37,603 bases of DNA from Nonomuraea turkmeniaca (GTDB taxonomy: Bacteria > Actinomycetota > Actinomycetes > Streptosporangiales > Streptosporangiaceae): positions 1 to 37,603 of the forward strand of contig NZ_VCKY01000097.1 in the NCBI RefSeq assembly GCF_005889735.1. The letters are read 5' to 3'. This document shows positions 8,425-15,991 of the stretch, piece after piece. Each line of letters starts with the position of its first letter. Position 1 is the first letter of the stretch. The notes beneath the pieces were generated by a model. That model was not told the origin of the DNA and searched no databases. It saw only the letters and a program-made list of their open reading frames with translations. The position numbers and the translations under genes are program-made.

Positions 8425-9267
8425 TTACGGGACGAGCTGGAGCGCTTCCTCGTATCGGTCGATCACGACGTCGGCCAGGATCTCGCAGTCGCCGATCACC
8501 TCGGCGCAGCGGATGTCGAGATCGGGGTGTCCCGCGCCGTACGCCAGCGCCTGCGCCCACACACGCTCCAGCATGCCGCCCGCGAACAGCAGGTACGGCA
8601 CCACGATCACGCGCTTGGCCCCCAGGCGGCGGCAGCGCTCGAGCCCGCCGGGCACCCCCGGAGGGGTGACGGACACGAACGCGGTCTCGACGGTCATGAA
8701 GTCGTAGGCGTGCGTCTCCCAGAACAGCCGCGACACCCGGTGGACCTCGGCGTTGGCGGCCGCGTCCGTGGAGCCCTCGCCCACCAGGACGACCGCGGTC
8801 TCCCCCGGCTCCACGTGCAGGGACTCCTCGATCAGGGCGTCGACGGCCCGCAGCCGGGGCCGGGCGCCCACGAGCTCGAGCGGGCGCTGTGGCTTGGAGA
8901 TCTCGGCGGCGGCCTCGTTGAGCCGCTCGGCCAGCAGCGCGAGCACCCGGGGGTCGGGCCCGAGCGGGCGGCCGTAGTCGTACATCAGGGTCGGGTGCCG
9001 CTTCTGCTCCAGCTCCATGGCGGCGCCGAAGTCGTCGCTCACCCGGCTCAGGCTCAGCGGCAGCGCCACGAGGCGGTGGTGCCCTCTGGCGACCAGCGAG
9101 GCGACGGACTCGCTCAGCCGCGGCGTGGCCCGCTCCAGGTATCCGCCGGAGACGTCGGCGGCCGTCTGGTCGAGGCGGCAGCGGAGCCGGTGAACGAACC
9201 TACCGAACTCCGCTGCGTAGGCGTCATCGTGCGAGCCCTGCCCGATCAGCAGGAGCGGCGGCTTCAT
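8425..9267 (-). CDS. CbiX-like two-domain chelatase homologue lacking the usual histidines
   Basis: A 280-residue protein with two CbiX/sirohydrochlorin-chelatase-like halves, recognised by the fold signature (PLLLIGQGSHD, LGPDPRVLALLAERL, VVLVGEGSTD, VVPYLLFAGG). The usual GHGS motif, whose His binds metal in CbiX, reads GQGS in the first half (Gln10; codon CAG) and GEGS in the second. The second conserved His, normally in an AGxH segment, is also absent (LSLSRVSDD in the first half, FAGGMLERV in the second). His13 directly after the motif might substitute. It lies between cobL and cobT, so a role in cobalamin synthesis is likely, but cobalt insertion is not assured. The ATG has GGAG 11 nt upstream, a loose spacing. 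Confidence 0.72.
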   Translation of the reverse strand: MKPPLLLIGQGSHDDAYAAEFGRFVHRLRCRLDQTAADVSGGYLERATPRLSESVASLVARGHHRLVALPLSLSRVSDDFGAAMELEQKRHPTLMYDYGRPLGPDPRVLALLAERLNEAAAEISKPQRPLELVGARPRLRAVDALIEESLHVEPGETAVVLVGEGSTDAAANAEVHRVSRLFWETHAYDFMTVETAFVSVTPPGVPGGLERCRRLGAKRVIVVPYLLFAGGMLERVWAQALAYGAGHPDLDIRCAEVIGDCEILADVVIDRYEEALQLVP

Positions 9268-9337
9268 CGTGAGGGAATCTCCATTGCGGGGGACAAAGTC
9301 ACGAGAGGATAACCGATGGGTGCCCGTGCGGAACAGG

Positions 9338-10513
9338 TCACGCTGCGTGCAAAGGCGTCGCGTGCACCACGAACACCGGGTTCGCGGCGCTCAGACGATG
9401 CGAGCCGTCGGGGTTGAGCGTCAGCTTCGAAGCCAGGATCTGGGTGCCCTCGCCCCGGTAACCGTGCTCGCGCAGCCGCTCCAGCACGGCCGAGACCTGC
9501 TCGACCGTGTGGAGCGCGCACACCAGCGAGCGCGGCCGGCGCGCCGCGCAGGCCACGACCACGTCAGGGCCGCCACCGCCCACGAACACCGCGTCAGGGT
9601 CCGGCAGCGGCTCCAGCGCCGGCGGCGCCTGTCCCCTGGTCAGCGCCACCTTCACGCCGTAGTGGAGCACGTTGGCGCGCAGCTTGGCGCAGGACTCCTC
9701 CTCACGCTCGACGGCCACGACGGCCGCGCCCATCCTGGCGCACTCCACCGCGATCTCGCCGGCGCCCGCGCCCACGTCCCACACCAGGTCGCCGAGCCGG
9801 GGACCCAGCTTGGCCAGGATGTACGCCCGCACCTCCGCCGGGATCCTGCTCTCGAACGGCAGTGCCCACTCGGCGGGACCCGGCTGTGCCCCCGCCACCC
9901 AGCTGGGCTCCTTGGGCTGATGCAGCGGGTCGATGATGAGCACCACGTCGGGGTCCTTCCACGGCCGGGTCGTGGCCTCGCCCATACGACTGTGCGTGAC
10001 CCGCTCGTCGGGCCCGCCGAGGTCCTCGCAGACGATCAGCGCGCGCGGCGTGGTGGGGGCCAGCTCCCTGGCGATGTCCCCGGGGCCCACGCCGGGCGCG
10101 ACGAGCAGCGCGACCTTGGGATGGGCGCGGCAGGCGTTCACCGCGCGGTTGAGCTGGCGCGGGCCGGACGGGGCGACGACGAGCGCGTCCTCCCAGTTGA
10201 GCCCGGCGCACGCGAAAGCGCGCGTGACCAGCGACGTCGCGGGCAGCACGTCCGGTTTCAAGCCGTGCGCCCGCAACGTGCGCACCGCGCCGAAGAATCC
10301 GGGATCGCCCTCCGCGATCACGACGGCGGGACCTTCGCCGTGTTCGAGGTGGTCGTCGAGTGTCTGGAGCAGCCCCCCGTCGGCCGCGGTCTGCGCCGTG
10401 AGCGTGAGCTGCCCGATGATGGCGTCGGGCCCCACGACGAGGCTCGCCTCGTGCAGCCGCTGCACCGCCTTGGCCGACAGCTCGGATCCGTCCCAGCCGA
10501 CAACCGTGATCAT
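9338..10513 (-). CDS. cobL: Precorrin-6Y C5,15-methyltransferase (decarboxylating), CbiE-CbiT fusion
   Basis: A 391-residue CobL. The N-terminal half is the CbiE-type tetrapyrrole methylase (MITVVGWDG start, VVIAEGDPGFFG, ATSLVTRAFA); the C-terminal half is CbiT with the SAM motif DVGAGAGEIAVE near 245 and VFVGGGG. It methylates precorrin-6Y/cobalt-precorrin at C5 and C15 and decarboxylates the C12 acetate. The ATG is preceded by GGAGGAG at about 10 nt. It is the first gene of the minus-strand run, so the operon promoter probably lies in the 130 bp upstream or further back. The cobIJGMKH-type genes that would complete the ring pathway are not in this window. Confidence 0.9.
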   Translation of the reverse strand: MITVVGWDGSELSAKAVQRLHEASLVVGPDAIIGQLTLTAQTAADGGLLQTLDDHLEHGEGPAVVIAEGDPGFFGAVRTLRAHGLKPDVLPATSLVTRAFACAGLNWEDALVVAPSGPRQLNRAVNACRAHPKVALLVAPGVGPGDIARELAPTTPRALIVCEDLGGPDERVTHSRMGEATTRPWKDPDVVLIIDPLHQPKEPSWVAGAQPGPAEWALPFESRIPAEVRAYILAKLGPRLGDLVWDVGAGAGEIAVECARMGAAVVAVEREEESCAKLRANVLHYGVKVALTRGQAPPALEPLPDPDAVFVGGGGPDVVVACAARRPRSLVCALHTVEQVSAVLERLREHGYRGEGTQILASKLTLNPDGSHRLSAANPVFVVHATPLHAA

Positions 10514-10643
10514 TGCGCCTCACTCTCCTCCACTCAAGGGTGACGGTTGCGGAGGGGTTTCACAAAGGGTGCAAGGGTCAGTCCGGTGTGCCCTCAGGCC
10601 AGGTGGGAGCGGCAGACACCGCGCACCCTGGGCTCACCAAGTC
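10514..10643 (-). promoter_or_regulatory. Leader region of the cobalamin run with nested inverted repeats
   Basis: These 130 bp separate the acetyltransferase stop from cobL. Two nested inverted repeats are visible: an outer GGGTGC/GCACCC pair (10623-10628 with 10567-10572) and an inner CGGTGT/ACACCG pair (10616-10621 with 10584-10589). On the minus strand they would fold as an interrupted stem in a 5' leader. The B12-box and other conserved cobalamin-riboswitch blocks are not visible, so this is only a candidate structured leader. Confidence 0.3.
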
Positions 10644-11732
10644 TCACCGAGGCTCGCCCTGGGCGAGATCGGACGCGATGAGGCTGAAGACGACGAGGTC
10701 CTCGCCGGCGAGACTGGCGCGGGCGACGCCCTCGCGGCTGAATCCCGCCTTCTCGGCCACCCGCTGCGACTCCGGGTTGCCGACGGCCGCGCGCAGCTGG
10801 AGCCGGTGAAAACCCTGCCGCTCGAACAACCAGCGCGCGACCCCCAGCACGGCCTCGCCGGCATAGCCGCGGCCGCGGGCCCACGGGGCCGTCATGTAGC
10901 CGACCTCGGCCGTCCGGTTCGTCCAGTCGACGTCCCTGATATCCACGTTCACGGCGAACCGGCCGGTCTCCAGCGCTGCCCAGGCGATGCCCGCGCCTTG
11001 CAGCCGCACCCGCTCGGTGCTCTCGATGAACTGCCGCGCGTGCTCCTCGGTGTACCCGCGCGGCACCCCTGTCCTGGCCTGGGTGAGCGGGTCCGCCGCG
11101 GTGGCGGCCAGGTCGGGCACGTCGGCGGGCTCGAGCGGGCGCAGCAGCAGGCGCGGGGTGCACAGCTCCGTCCTGGGCAGCGTGGGCGCCGGGCCGCGGC
11201 CCTCGCCGCGCAGCAGGCCGAACACGACCAGGTCGTGCGGGCCGTCGTCTTCCATGACCGCGGAGCGCAGCACGCCTTCCCAGGTGAAGCCCCCTTTCTG
11301 GGCGACGCGCAGCGAGGCGGCGTTGTCCAGGTTGGCCGTCAGGTCGATCCTGCGCAGCTCGGTGGTCGCGAACACCCACTCGACCAGCCCGCGCACCGCC
11401 TCGGTGGCCAGGCCGCGGCCTCGGTAGAGGGGGTGCACGCCGTACCCGACCTCGGTCGTGCCCGCGCTCCACGAGGTCTTGAACAGGCTGATGGCACCCA
11501 CCACGACCCCGTCGACGTCCGTCATGGCCAGGTGGACGCCCTGCCCTGACGCGCGCAGCTCGTGCACGCCGTGCGCCAGCCACTGGGCGACGCCGGACGC
11601 CTGGGCGGGGGCGCCGGGCGGGAGGAAACGCGCGCCGGACCCCACGATCGACCGGACCCTGGCGGCGTCCTGGGGGCCGAACGGACGCAGCGTGAGCCGG
11701 GCCGTGACGATGCTGACGTCGGGATCGAACAC
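10644..11732 (-). CDS. Tandem-domain GNAT acetyltransferase (RimJ/RimL type)
   Basis: About 362 residues containing two complete GNAT domains of the RimJ/RimL N-acetyltransferase type. Each begins with TxRLxLRP (TARLTLRPFGPQD; TPRLLLRPLEPAD) and carries the acetyl-CoA loop (YRGRGLATEAV; ARGRGYAGEAV). The substrate is unknown; such enzymes acetylate protein N-termini, small amines or antibiotics. The start is placed at GTG 11732, directly before FDPDVSIVTARL. No Shine-Dalgarno is visible, but TACCCT, a good -10 box, ends 7 nt before the GTG, suggesting a leaderless mRNA. The open frame continues far upstream but there overlaps the divergent DUF2795 and Balon-like genes and is not coding. Confidence 0.8.
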   Translation of the reverse strand: MFDPDVSIVTARLTLRPFGPQDAARVRSIVGSGARFLPPGAPAQASGVAQWLAHGVHELRASGQGVHLAMTDVDGVVVGAISLFKTSWSAGTTEVGYGVHPLYRGRGLATEAVRGLVEWVFATTELRRIDLTANLDNAASLRVAQKGGFTWEGVLRSAVMEDDGPHDLVVFGLLRGEGRGPAPTLPRTELCTPRLLLRPLEPADVPDLAATAADPLTQARTGVPRGYTEEHARQFIESTERVRLQGAGIAWAALETGRFAVNVDIRDVDWTNRTAEVGYMTAPWARGRGYAGEAVLGVARWLFERQGFHRLQLRAAVGNPESQRVAEKAGFSREGVARASLAGEDLVVFSLIASDLAQGEPR

Positions 11733-11757
11733 GGTCGGCAGGGTACACAGTCGCGAT

Positions 11758-11781
11758 GTTTGCCCACGAAAGCGGGGGTAG
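11758..11781 (+). promoter_or_regulatory. SigB/SigF-like stress promoter
   Basis: GTTTGC at 11758-11763 and GGGTAG at 11776-11781 are separated by 12 bp, 29 bp before the DUF2795 start codon. This resembles the general-stress sigma-factor consensus (GTTT...GGGTA) of Bacillus SigB and actinobacterial SigB/SigF promoters. Confidence 0.55.
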
Positions 11782-11810
11782 GGGCCGCAGTTGAGAGGAG
11801 TGAGGGAATC

Positions 11811-12221
11811 ATGCAGCAACGTGGGAGCGACAAGCACGGCCCCCGTCTGGACGACCAGCAGAAGCACGAGACCGAGGGCATGGTCCGCGGCGGCGGCACG
11901 ACGCACGCCGAGGAATGGAAGGAGCCTGAGGACATGCCGGCGCCCGGCGAGCGGTCGGAGCAGTCGTATCCGCCCGGTCACGAGCCCGGCACCCCCGCCG
12001 GAATCACCCAGCGGGGCGTCGACATCCGTAGCGACCTGGCCAAGTGGCTCAGCGACTGCAAGTGGCCCGCGTCGAAGGACGACCTGGTGGGCCACGCGGA
12101 CCGCGCGGGCGCGCCGGACCGGGTGGTGGACATGGTCGGATCCCTCCCCGATCGCCGGTACGTCAATGTGGCCGAGGTGGCGAAGGCGCTCGGACTCGGC
12201 GTGGAGAAGCGGAGGTGGTGA
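11811..12221 (+). CDS. DUF2795 domain protein
   Basis: A 136-residue acidic protein. Residues 1 to about 65 are polar and probably disordered (Gly, Glu, Pro rich). From about 68 the sequence matches DUF2795 (DLAKWLSDCKWPASKDDLVG, then GSLPDRRYVNVAEVAKALG), a small helical domain common in actinobacteria and often linked to stress-induced genes; its biochemical function is unknown. ATG at 11811 follows a purine-rich gaggagtgaggg site. Three bases after its stop comes the start of the Rv2629-type gene, so the two are one operon under the SigB-like promoter upstream. Confidence 0.8.
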   Translation: MQQRGSDKHGPRLDDQQKHETEGMVRGGGTTHAEEWKEPEDMPAPGERSEQSYPPGHEPGTPAGITQRGVDIRSDLAKWLSDCKWPASKDDLVGHADRAGAPDRVVDMVGSLPDRRYVNVAEVAKALGLGVEKRRW

Positions 12222-12224
12222 CCG

Positions 12225-13235
12225 GTGCGGCTCGACTTCATCCGGCCGCTGTACGAGCGGCGCGGCCCGTACGCGTCGGTGTACCTGGGCGCGCTCACCG
12301 GCGCTGAGCGGGACAAACGCTGGCGCGGCATGCGCGATCAGCTCGACGGGGCCGACGCGGCGACGCTCGACGCGCTGGAGGGCGAGGCGAAGCAGGCGGC
12401 GGCCGGGCGGGCGATGTTCGCCACGCACGGTGAGGTGGCGCTGGCCGAGTCGCTGTCGCAGGCGCCGTACGAGCTGGCCGTGTGGTCGCCGCTGCCGCAC
12501 GTCACGCCCATGCTCATGCAGCGTGGTGAGAACGTGCCGCACCTCCGCGTGATCGTGGACCACGCGGGGGCGGAGGTGACGGTGTTCGGTGGCGGGTCGC
12601 CGCGCCGGACCATCGTGGAGGCCGAGGAGTGGCCGCTGCAGAAGACCGCGCAGGGCGGCTGGTCGCAGAAGCGGTACGAGCGGGCCGTCGACGAGACGTG
12701 GGAGAAGAACGCGGTGGCCGTCGCGCACGAGATCGACGAGCAGGTGCGCCGGATCGGCGCGGAGCTGATCCTGGTGGCCGGCGAGCCGAAGTCGCGCTCG
12801 TACCTGCTGCACCATCTCGGCACGAAGTCCGCCGACCGGGTCATGATGGTCGAGCACGGCAGCCGGGCCGACCACGGCCAGTTCGAGAAGGACGTGGAGA
12901 AGGCCCTGGACGACTGGCTCGACCGCAGGCGGGCCGAGCTGCTCGAACGCCATCAGGAGGCGTCGGGCCCGGTCGGGATGGCCCGCGTCGCGCACGCCCT
13001 GCGCGAGGGCCGGGTGCATGCCGTGCTCTCACCGGGCGAGTTGCCGAAGCCCGTCTGGACCGGCGAGGGTGGCACCCAGCTCGCCACCGACCCGGAGGAG
13101 CTGCGCCGCTGGGGCGTGGACGACCCGGTCCAGGAACGCGCGGACTCGGCGCTGGCCAGGGCCGCGGCGATGACGGACGCGGAGCTGTGGTTCACCGACG
13201 ACGTCAAGGACGTGGCGGCCGTACTCAGGTACTGA
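12225..13235 (+). CDS. Rv2629-type / Balon-like ribosome hibernation factor (bacterial eRF1 family)
   Basis: 336 residues resembling mycobacterial Rv2629 from end to end: an N-terminal RPLYERRGPYASVYL segment, a central LRVIVDHAGAEVTVF strand region, LILVAGEPKSRSYLL, and ALREGRVHAVL in the last third. Rv2629 belongs to the bacterial archaeo-eukaryotic release factor family, to which Balon, a factor that occupies the ribosomal A site with EF-Tu during dormancy, also belongs. No GGQ motif is present, so peptide release is not expected. The GTG start has GGAGG upstream and lies 3 bp after the DUF2795 stop. Its 3' end overlaps the convergent lutC end by 11 bp. Family assignment is firm; hibernation is inferred from homologues. 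Confidence 0.78.
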   Translation: MRLDFIRPLYERRGPYASVYLGALTGAERDKRWRGMRDQLDGADAATLDALEGEAKQAAAGRAMFATHGEVALAESLSQAPYELAVWSPLPHVTPMLMQRGENVPHLRVIVDHAGAEVTVFGGGSPRRTIVEAEEWPLQKTAQGGWSQKRYERAVDETWEKNAVAVAHEIDEQVRRIGAELILVAGEPKSRSYLLHHLGTKSADRVMMVEHGSRADHGQFEKDVEKALDDWLDRRRAELLERHQEASGPVGMARVAHALREGRVHAVLSPGELPKPVWTGEGGTQLATDPEELRRWGVDDPVQERADSALARAAAMTDAELWFTDDVKDVAAVLRY

Positions 13236-13770
13236 TGATCACTTCCAGCGTCCTGGGGCCGTGCACGCCCTCGACCCGGTTGAGCTCGATGTCGCTGGTG
13301 GCCGACGGGCCGCTGATCCAGGTCAGCGGGCGGGCCGGGTCGAGCCTGGCGATGGCCTCGGGCACGCAGGAGACGATCTGATCGGCCCTGACCACGCACA
13401 GGTGGTAGTCGGGGACGAGCGTCTGCGCCCTGGTCCCCTGGCCGGGGCCGTGGTCGAGGACGATCGTGCCGGTCTCCGCGACCGCCACGGCGCAGCTGGT
13501 GACGACACCGTCGGCGGTGTTCAGGTCCTCCCACCCTTCGCCGCCGGGCCTGATCATGCGCCGCCCGGCGACGAGTTCGTCGATCTTGGCGGGCACCTCG
13601 GCGGCGGGCAGGACGTGCACGATCGCCCGGTAGTCGTCCACGCGCTCGGCGAACAGGCCGACCAGGTCCTCCACCTGCTGTGTCGTGCGGTAGTCGCGGG
13701 GGATCTCGACGTCCTCCGCGCCGGCGACGGCCTTGCCGATCTTGGCGAGAATCTCCTCACGCGCGCTCAT
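13225..13770 (-). CDS. lutC: Lactate utilization protein C (LUD domain)
   Basis: 181 residues with an LUD (LutC/YkgG) domain, including SCAVAVAETGTIVLDHG and WISGPSATSDIE. LutC is the third component of the LutABC iron-sulfur L-lactate oxidising complex. It is somewhat shorter than Bacillus LutC (about 240), mostly in the N-terminal region. The ATG overlaps the end of lutB by 14 bp, so translation is coupled. The 3' end overlaps the convergent Balon-like gene by 11 bp, leaving no room for a separate terminator. Confidence 0.88.
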   Translation of the reverse strand: MSAREEILAKIGKAVAGAEDVEIPRDYRTTQQVEDLVGLFAERVDDYRAIVHVLPAAEVPAKIDELVAGRRMIRPGGEGWEDLNTADGVVTSCAVAVAETGTIVLDHGPGQGTRAQTLVPDYHLCVVRADQIVSCVPEAIARLDPARPLTWISGPSATSDIELNRVEGVHGPRTLEVIIST

Positions 13771-15148
13771 TCCGCTCCCACCAATCTCTGAACGACTCTT
13801 CCGGGATGTCGGGAATGTCCCTGGTGTCGGTCCAGGCCGACAGCGGGCCGGGCAGCCGTTTCGGCACGAGCTTGCGCAGCCGGATGGCCGCGCGCTGAGC
13901 CTTGGCCAGCCGGGTGTGGTCGTTGAAGATCCAGCCGGCGACCTTCATGCCGGCCCGCTCGGCGGCCGCGTGCGGGGCCTTCGCCCGCAGGTCCACCAGG
14001 ACTTCCGGGATGTCGATGGCGACGGGGCAGACCTCGTAGCAGGCGCCGCACAGGCTGGAGGCGTACGGCAGCGAGGCGTCCAGGTCCGAGCCCATGCCAC
14101 GCAGCTGCGGGGTGAGGATCGCGCCGATCGGGCCCGGATAGACCGAGCCGTACGCGTGGCCACCCGCCCGCTCGTACACCGGGCACACGTTCAGGCAGGC
14201 CGAGCAGCGGATGCAGCGCAGCGCCTGACGGCCGACCTCGTCGGCGAGCACGTCAGTGCGGCCGTTGTCGAGCAGCACCAGGTGGAACTCCTGGCCCTCG
14301 ACCGCCCCCGTCCACATGCTCGTGTAGGGATTCATCCGCTCACCCGTGGAGCTACGCGGAAGGAGCTGGAGGAACACCTCCAGATCCCGCCACGAGGGTA
14401 GGAGCTTCTCGATCCCGACCACGCTGATGAGCGTCTGCGGGAGGGTCAGGCACATGCGGCCGTTGCCCTCGGACTCCAGCACGACCAGCGTGCCGGACTC
14501 GGCGACCATGAAGTTGGCGCCGGAGATCGCGACCTTGCTCTTCAGGAACCGTTCGCGCAGGTGCAGCCGGGCGGCCTCGGCCAGGGCGGGAGGGTCGTCG
14601 GTGAGGTTCTCCGGGACCTTGGGCATCTTGTCCAGGAAGATCTCGCGGATCTCCGAGCGGTTGCGGTGGATCGCGGGGACCAGGATGTGGCTGGGGAAGT
14701 CGTCGCCGAGCTGCACGATCAGCTCGGCCAGGTCGGTCTCGTACGCGGTGATGCCCTCCGCGGCGAGCGCCTGGTTCAGGTCGATCTCCTGCGTGGCCAT
14801 GGACTTGACCTTGACCACCTCGGTCTCGCCGGTGGCCTTGACCAGGTCGGTGACGATGCGGTTGGCCTCGGCCGCGTCCCTCGCCCAGTGCACGGTGCCG
14901 CCGGCCCTGGTGACGGCCTCCTCCATCTGGACCAGGTAGCGGTCGAGGTTGCGGAGTGTGTGGTCCTTGATCGCTTTGCCGGCCGCGCGGAGCTCCTGCC
15001 AGTCGGGCAGCTCCCCGACGACGCTCGCCCGCTTGCCGCGGATGGTGTGGGTGGCTTTGCGGAGGTTGTAGCGAAGCTGCGAGTTCTGTACGGCTTTCTC
15101 AGCGTTCTTTGGGAAACTTCCGGGCATCCCGAGAAATGTCGCGCTCAC
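13757..15148 (-). CDS. lutB: Lactate utilization iron-sulfur protein B
   Basis: 463 residues: an N-terminal LUD domain (VKVKSMATQEIDLNQAL, ISGANFMVAESGTLVVLESE) followed by a ferredoxin-like part with two 4Fe-4S motifs, Cys312/315/318/322 (CIRCSACLNVCP) and Cys367/370/374 (CGACYEVCP). Together with LutA and LutC it oxidises L-lactate to pyruvate and passes electrons to the respiratory chain. The start is GTG at 15148, overlapping the lutA TGA (GTGA) and preceded by GGAGGAGG; this gives the normal LutB length, whereas the open frame extending a further 73 codons is not coding. Confidence 0.92.
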   Translation of the reverse strand: MSATFLGMPGSFPKNAEKAVQNSQLRYNLRKATHTIRGKRASVVGELPDWQELRAAGKAIKDHTLRNLDRYLVQMEEAVTRAGGTVHWARDAAEANRIVTDLVKATGETEVVKVKSMATQEIDLNQALAAEGITAYETDLAELIVQLGDDFPSHILVPAIHRNRSEIREIFLDKMPKVPENLTDDPPALAEAARLHLRERFLKSKVAISGANFMVAESGTLVVLESEGNGRMCLTLPQTLISVVGIEKLLPSWRDLEVFLQLLPRSSTGERMNPYTSMWTGAVEGQEFHLVLLDNGRTDVLADEVGRQALRCIRCSACLNVCPVYERAGGHAYGSVYPGPIGAILTPQLRGMGSDLDASLPYASSLCGACYEVCPVAIDIPEVLVDLRAKAPHAAAERAGMKVAGWIFNDHTRLAKAQRAAIRLRKLVPKRLPGPLSAWTDTRDIPDIPEESFRDWWERNERA

Positions 15149-15876
15149 TGGGCCTCCTCCGTCGACGCGAGGATCTCGGCCAGGTGCATCGTCCTGACCC
15201 CGGTCTTCTGGCGGCTCAGCGTGCCACCGATGTGCATCAGGCACGAGTTGTCCGCCGCGCACAACACCTCGGCGCCGGTGTCCATGATGCTGCGGGTCTT
15301 GTCGGCGCCCATCGCGGCGGAGACCGCCGGGTTCTTGACCGCGAACGTGCCGCCGAAGCCGCAACACTCCTCGGCCCCGGGCAGCGGCACCAACTCCAGG
15401 CCCCGGACATGCCGCAGCAGCCGGGTCGGCCGGTCACCGAGGTGGAGCCCGCGGAGCGAATGACACGTCGGGTGATATGTCACCCGGTGCGGGAAATATG
15501 CGCCTACGTCGTCAACCTTCAGCACATCGATCAGGAACTCGGACAGCTCGTACACCTTCGGCGCCACCTCGGCGATCGCCGCCGCCCCCTTGCTGCCCGG
15601 GCGAGCCAGCTTCGGGTACTGCTCGCGCACCATGGCCGCGCACGAGCCCGACGGCGCGACGACGGCGTCGTACCCGGCGAAGACCTCGGTGAAGTGGCGC
15701 GCCAGGCGCACGCCCTCCGCGCGATAGCCCGTGTTGACATGCATCTGACCGCAGCACGTCTGGGCGGCGGGGAAGTCCACGTCGCAGTCGAGCCTGCGCA
15801 GCAGCGACACGACCGCCTTGCCGGTGCCGGGGAAGAGCGTGTCGTTCACGCACGTGATGAACAGGGCGACTCGCAC
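15145..15876 (-). CDS. lutA: Lactate utilization protein A (CCG-domain oxidoreductase)
   Basis: 243 residues with two cysteine-rich CCG domains (TCCGQMH, PTCHSLR, EECCGFGGTF, ADNSCLMHIGG), as in LutA and the GlcF/HdrB family, which bind iron-sulfur clusters. First gene of lutABC. The start is GTG at 15876 with AAGGAG 5 nt upstream; the frame stays open upstream across the divergent regulator, but that stretch is antisense. Expression is probably repressed by the neighbouring FadR-family protein through the double palindrome in the intergenic region and relieved by lactate. Confidence 0.92.
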   Translation of the reverse strand: MRVALFITCVNDTLFPGTGKAVVSLLRRLDCDVDFPAAQTCCGQMHVNTGYRAEGVRLARHFTEVFAGYDAVVAPSGSCAAMVREQYPKLARPGSKGAAAIAEVAPKVYELSEFLIDVLKVDDVGAYFPHRVTYHPTCHSLRGLHLGDRPTRLLRHVRGLELVPLPGAEECCGFGGTFAVKNPAVSAAMGADKTRSIMDTGAEVLCAADNSCLMHIGGTLSRQKTGVRTMHLAEILASTEEAQ

Positions 15877-15945
15877 GGCTCTCCTTCCAAGGCCACGCCC
15901 GATGACCGCCGATCCTTCGGCAGCCAACGAGCAGGGTTCCCGTTG

Positions 15946-15975
15946 GTATGGTCTGACCACAGTATGGTCTGACCA
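15946..15975. promoter_or_regulatory. Double FadR/LldR-type operator between lutA and its regulator
   Basis: The 14-mer GTATGGTCTGACCA occurs twice, at 15946-15959 and 15962-15975, exactly 16 bp apart. Each contains the perfect palindrome TGGTCTGACCA (arms TGGT/ACCA around CTG), the form bound by FadR-family GntR repressors. The sites lie between lutA and the divergent regulator, so one dimer pair can control both genes. Confidence 0.85.
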
Positions 15976-15991
15976 TATCAGGGAGGCTTCG

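Noticed and set aside
8371..8560. Longer N-terminus for cobT
   Set aside because: The extra 63 residues are Arg/Pro-rich, overlap the cbiX-like gene and lack a good ribosome site; GTG at 8371 has GGAGG and gives the family length.
10514..10643. Classic cobalamin riboswitch
   Set aside because: The B12-box (GCCACTG type) and adjacent conserved blocks were not found; only unrelated inverted repeats are visible.
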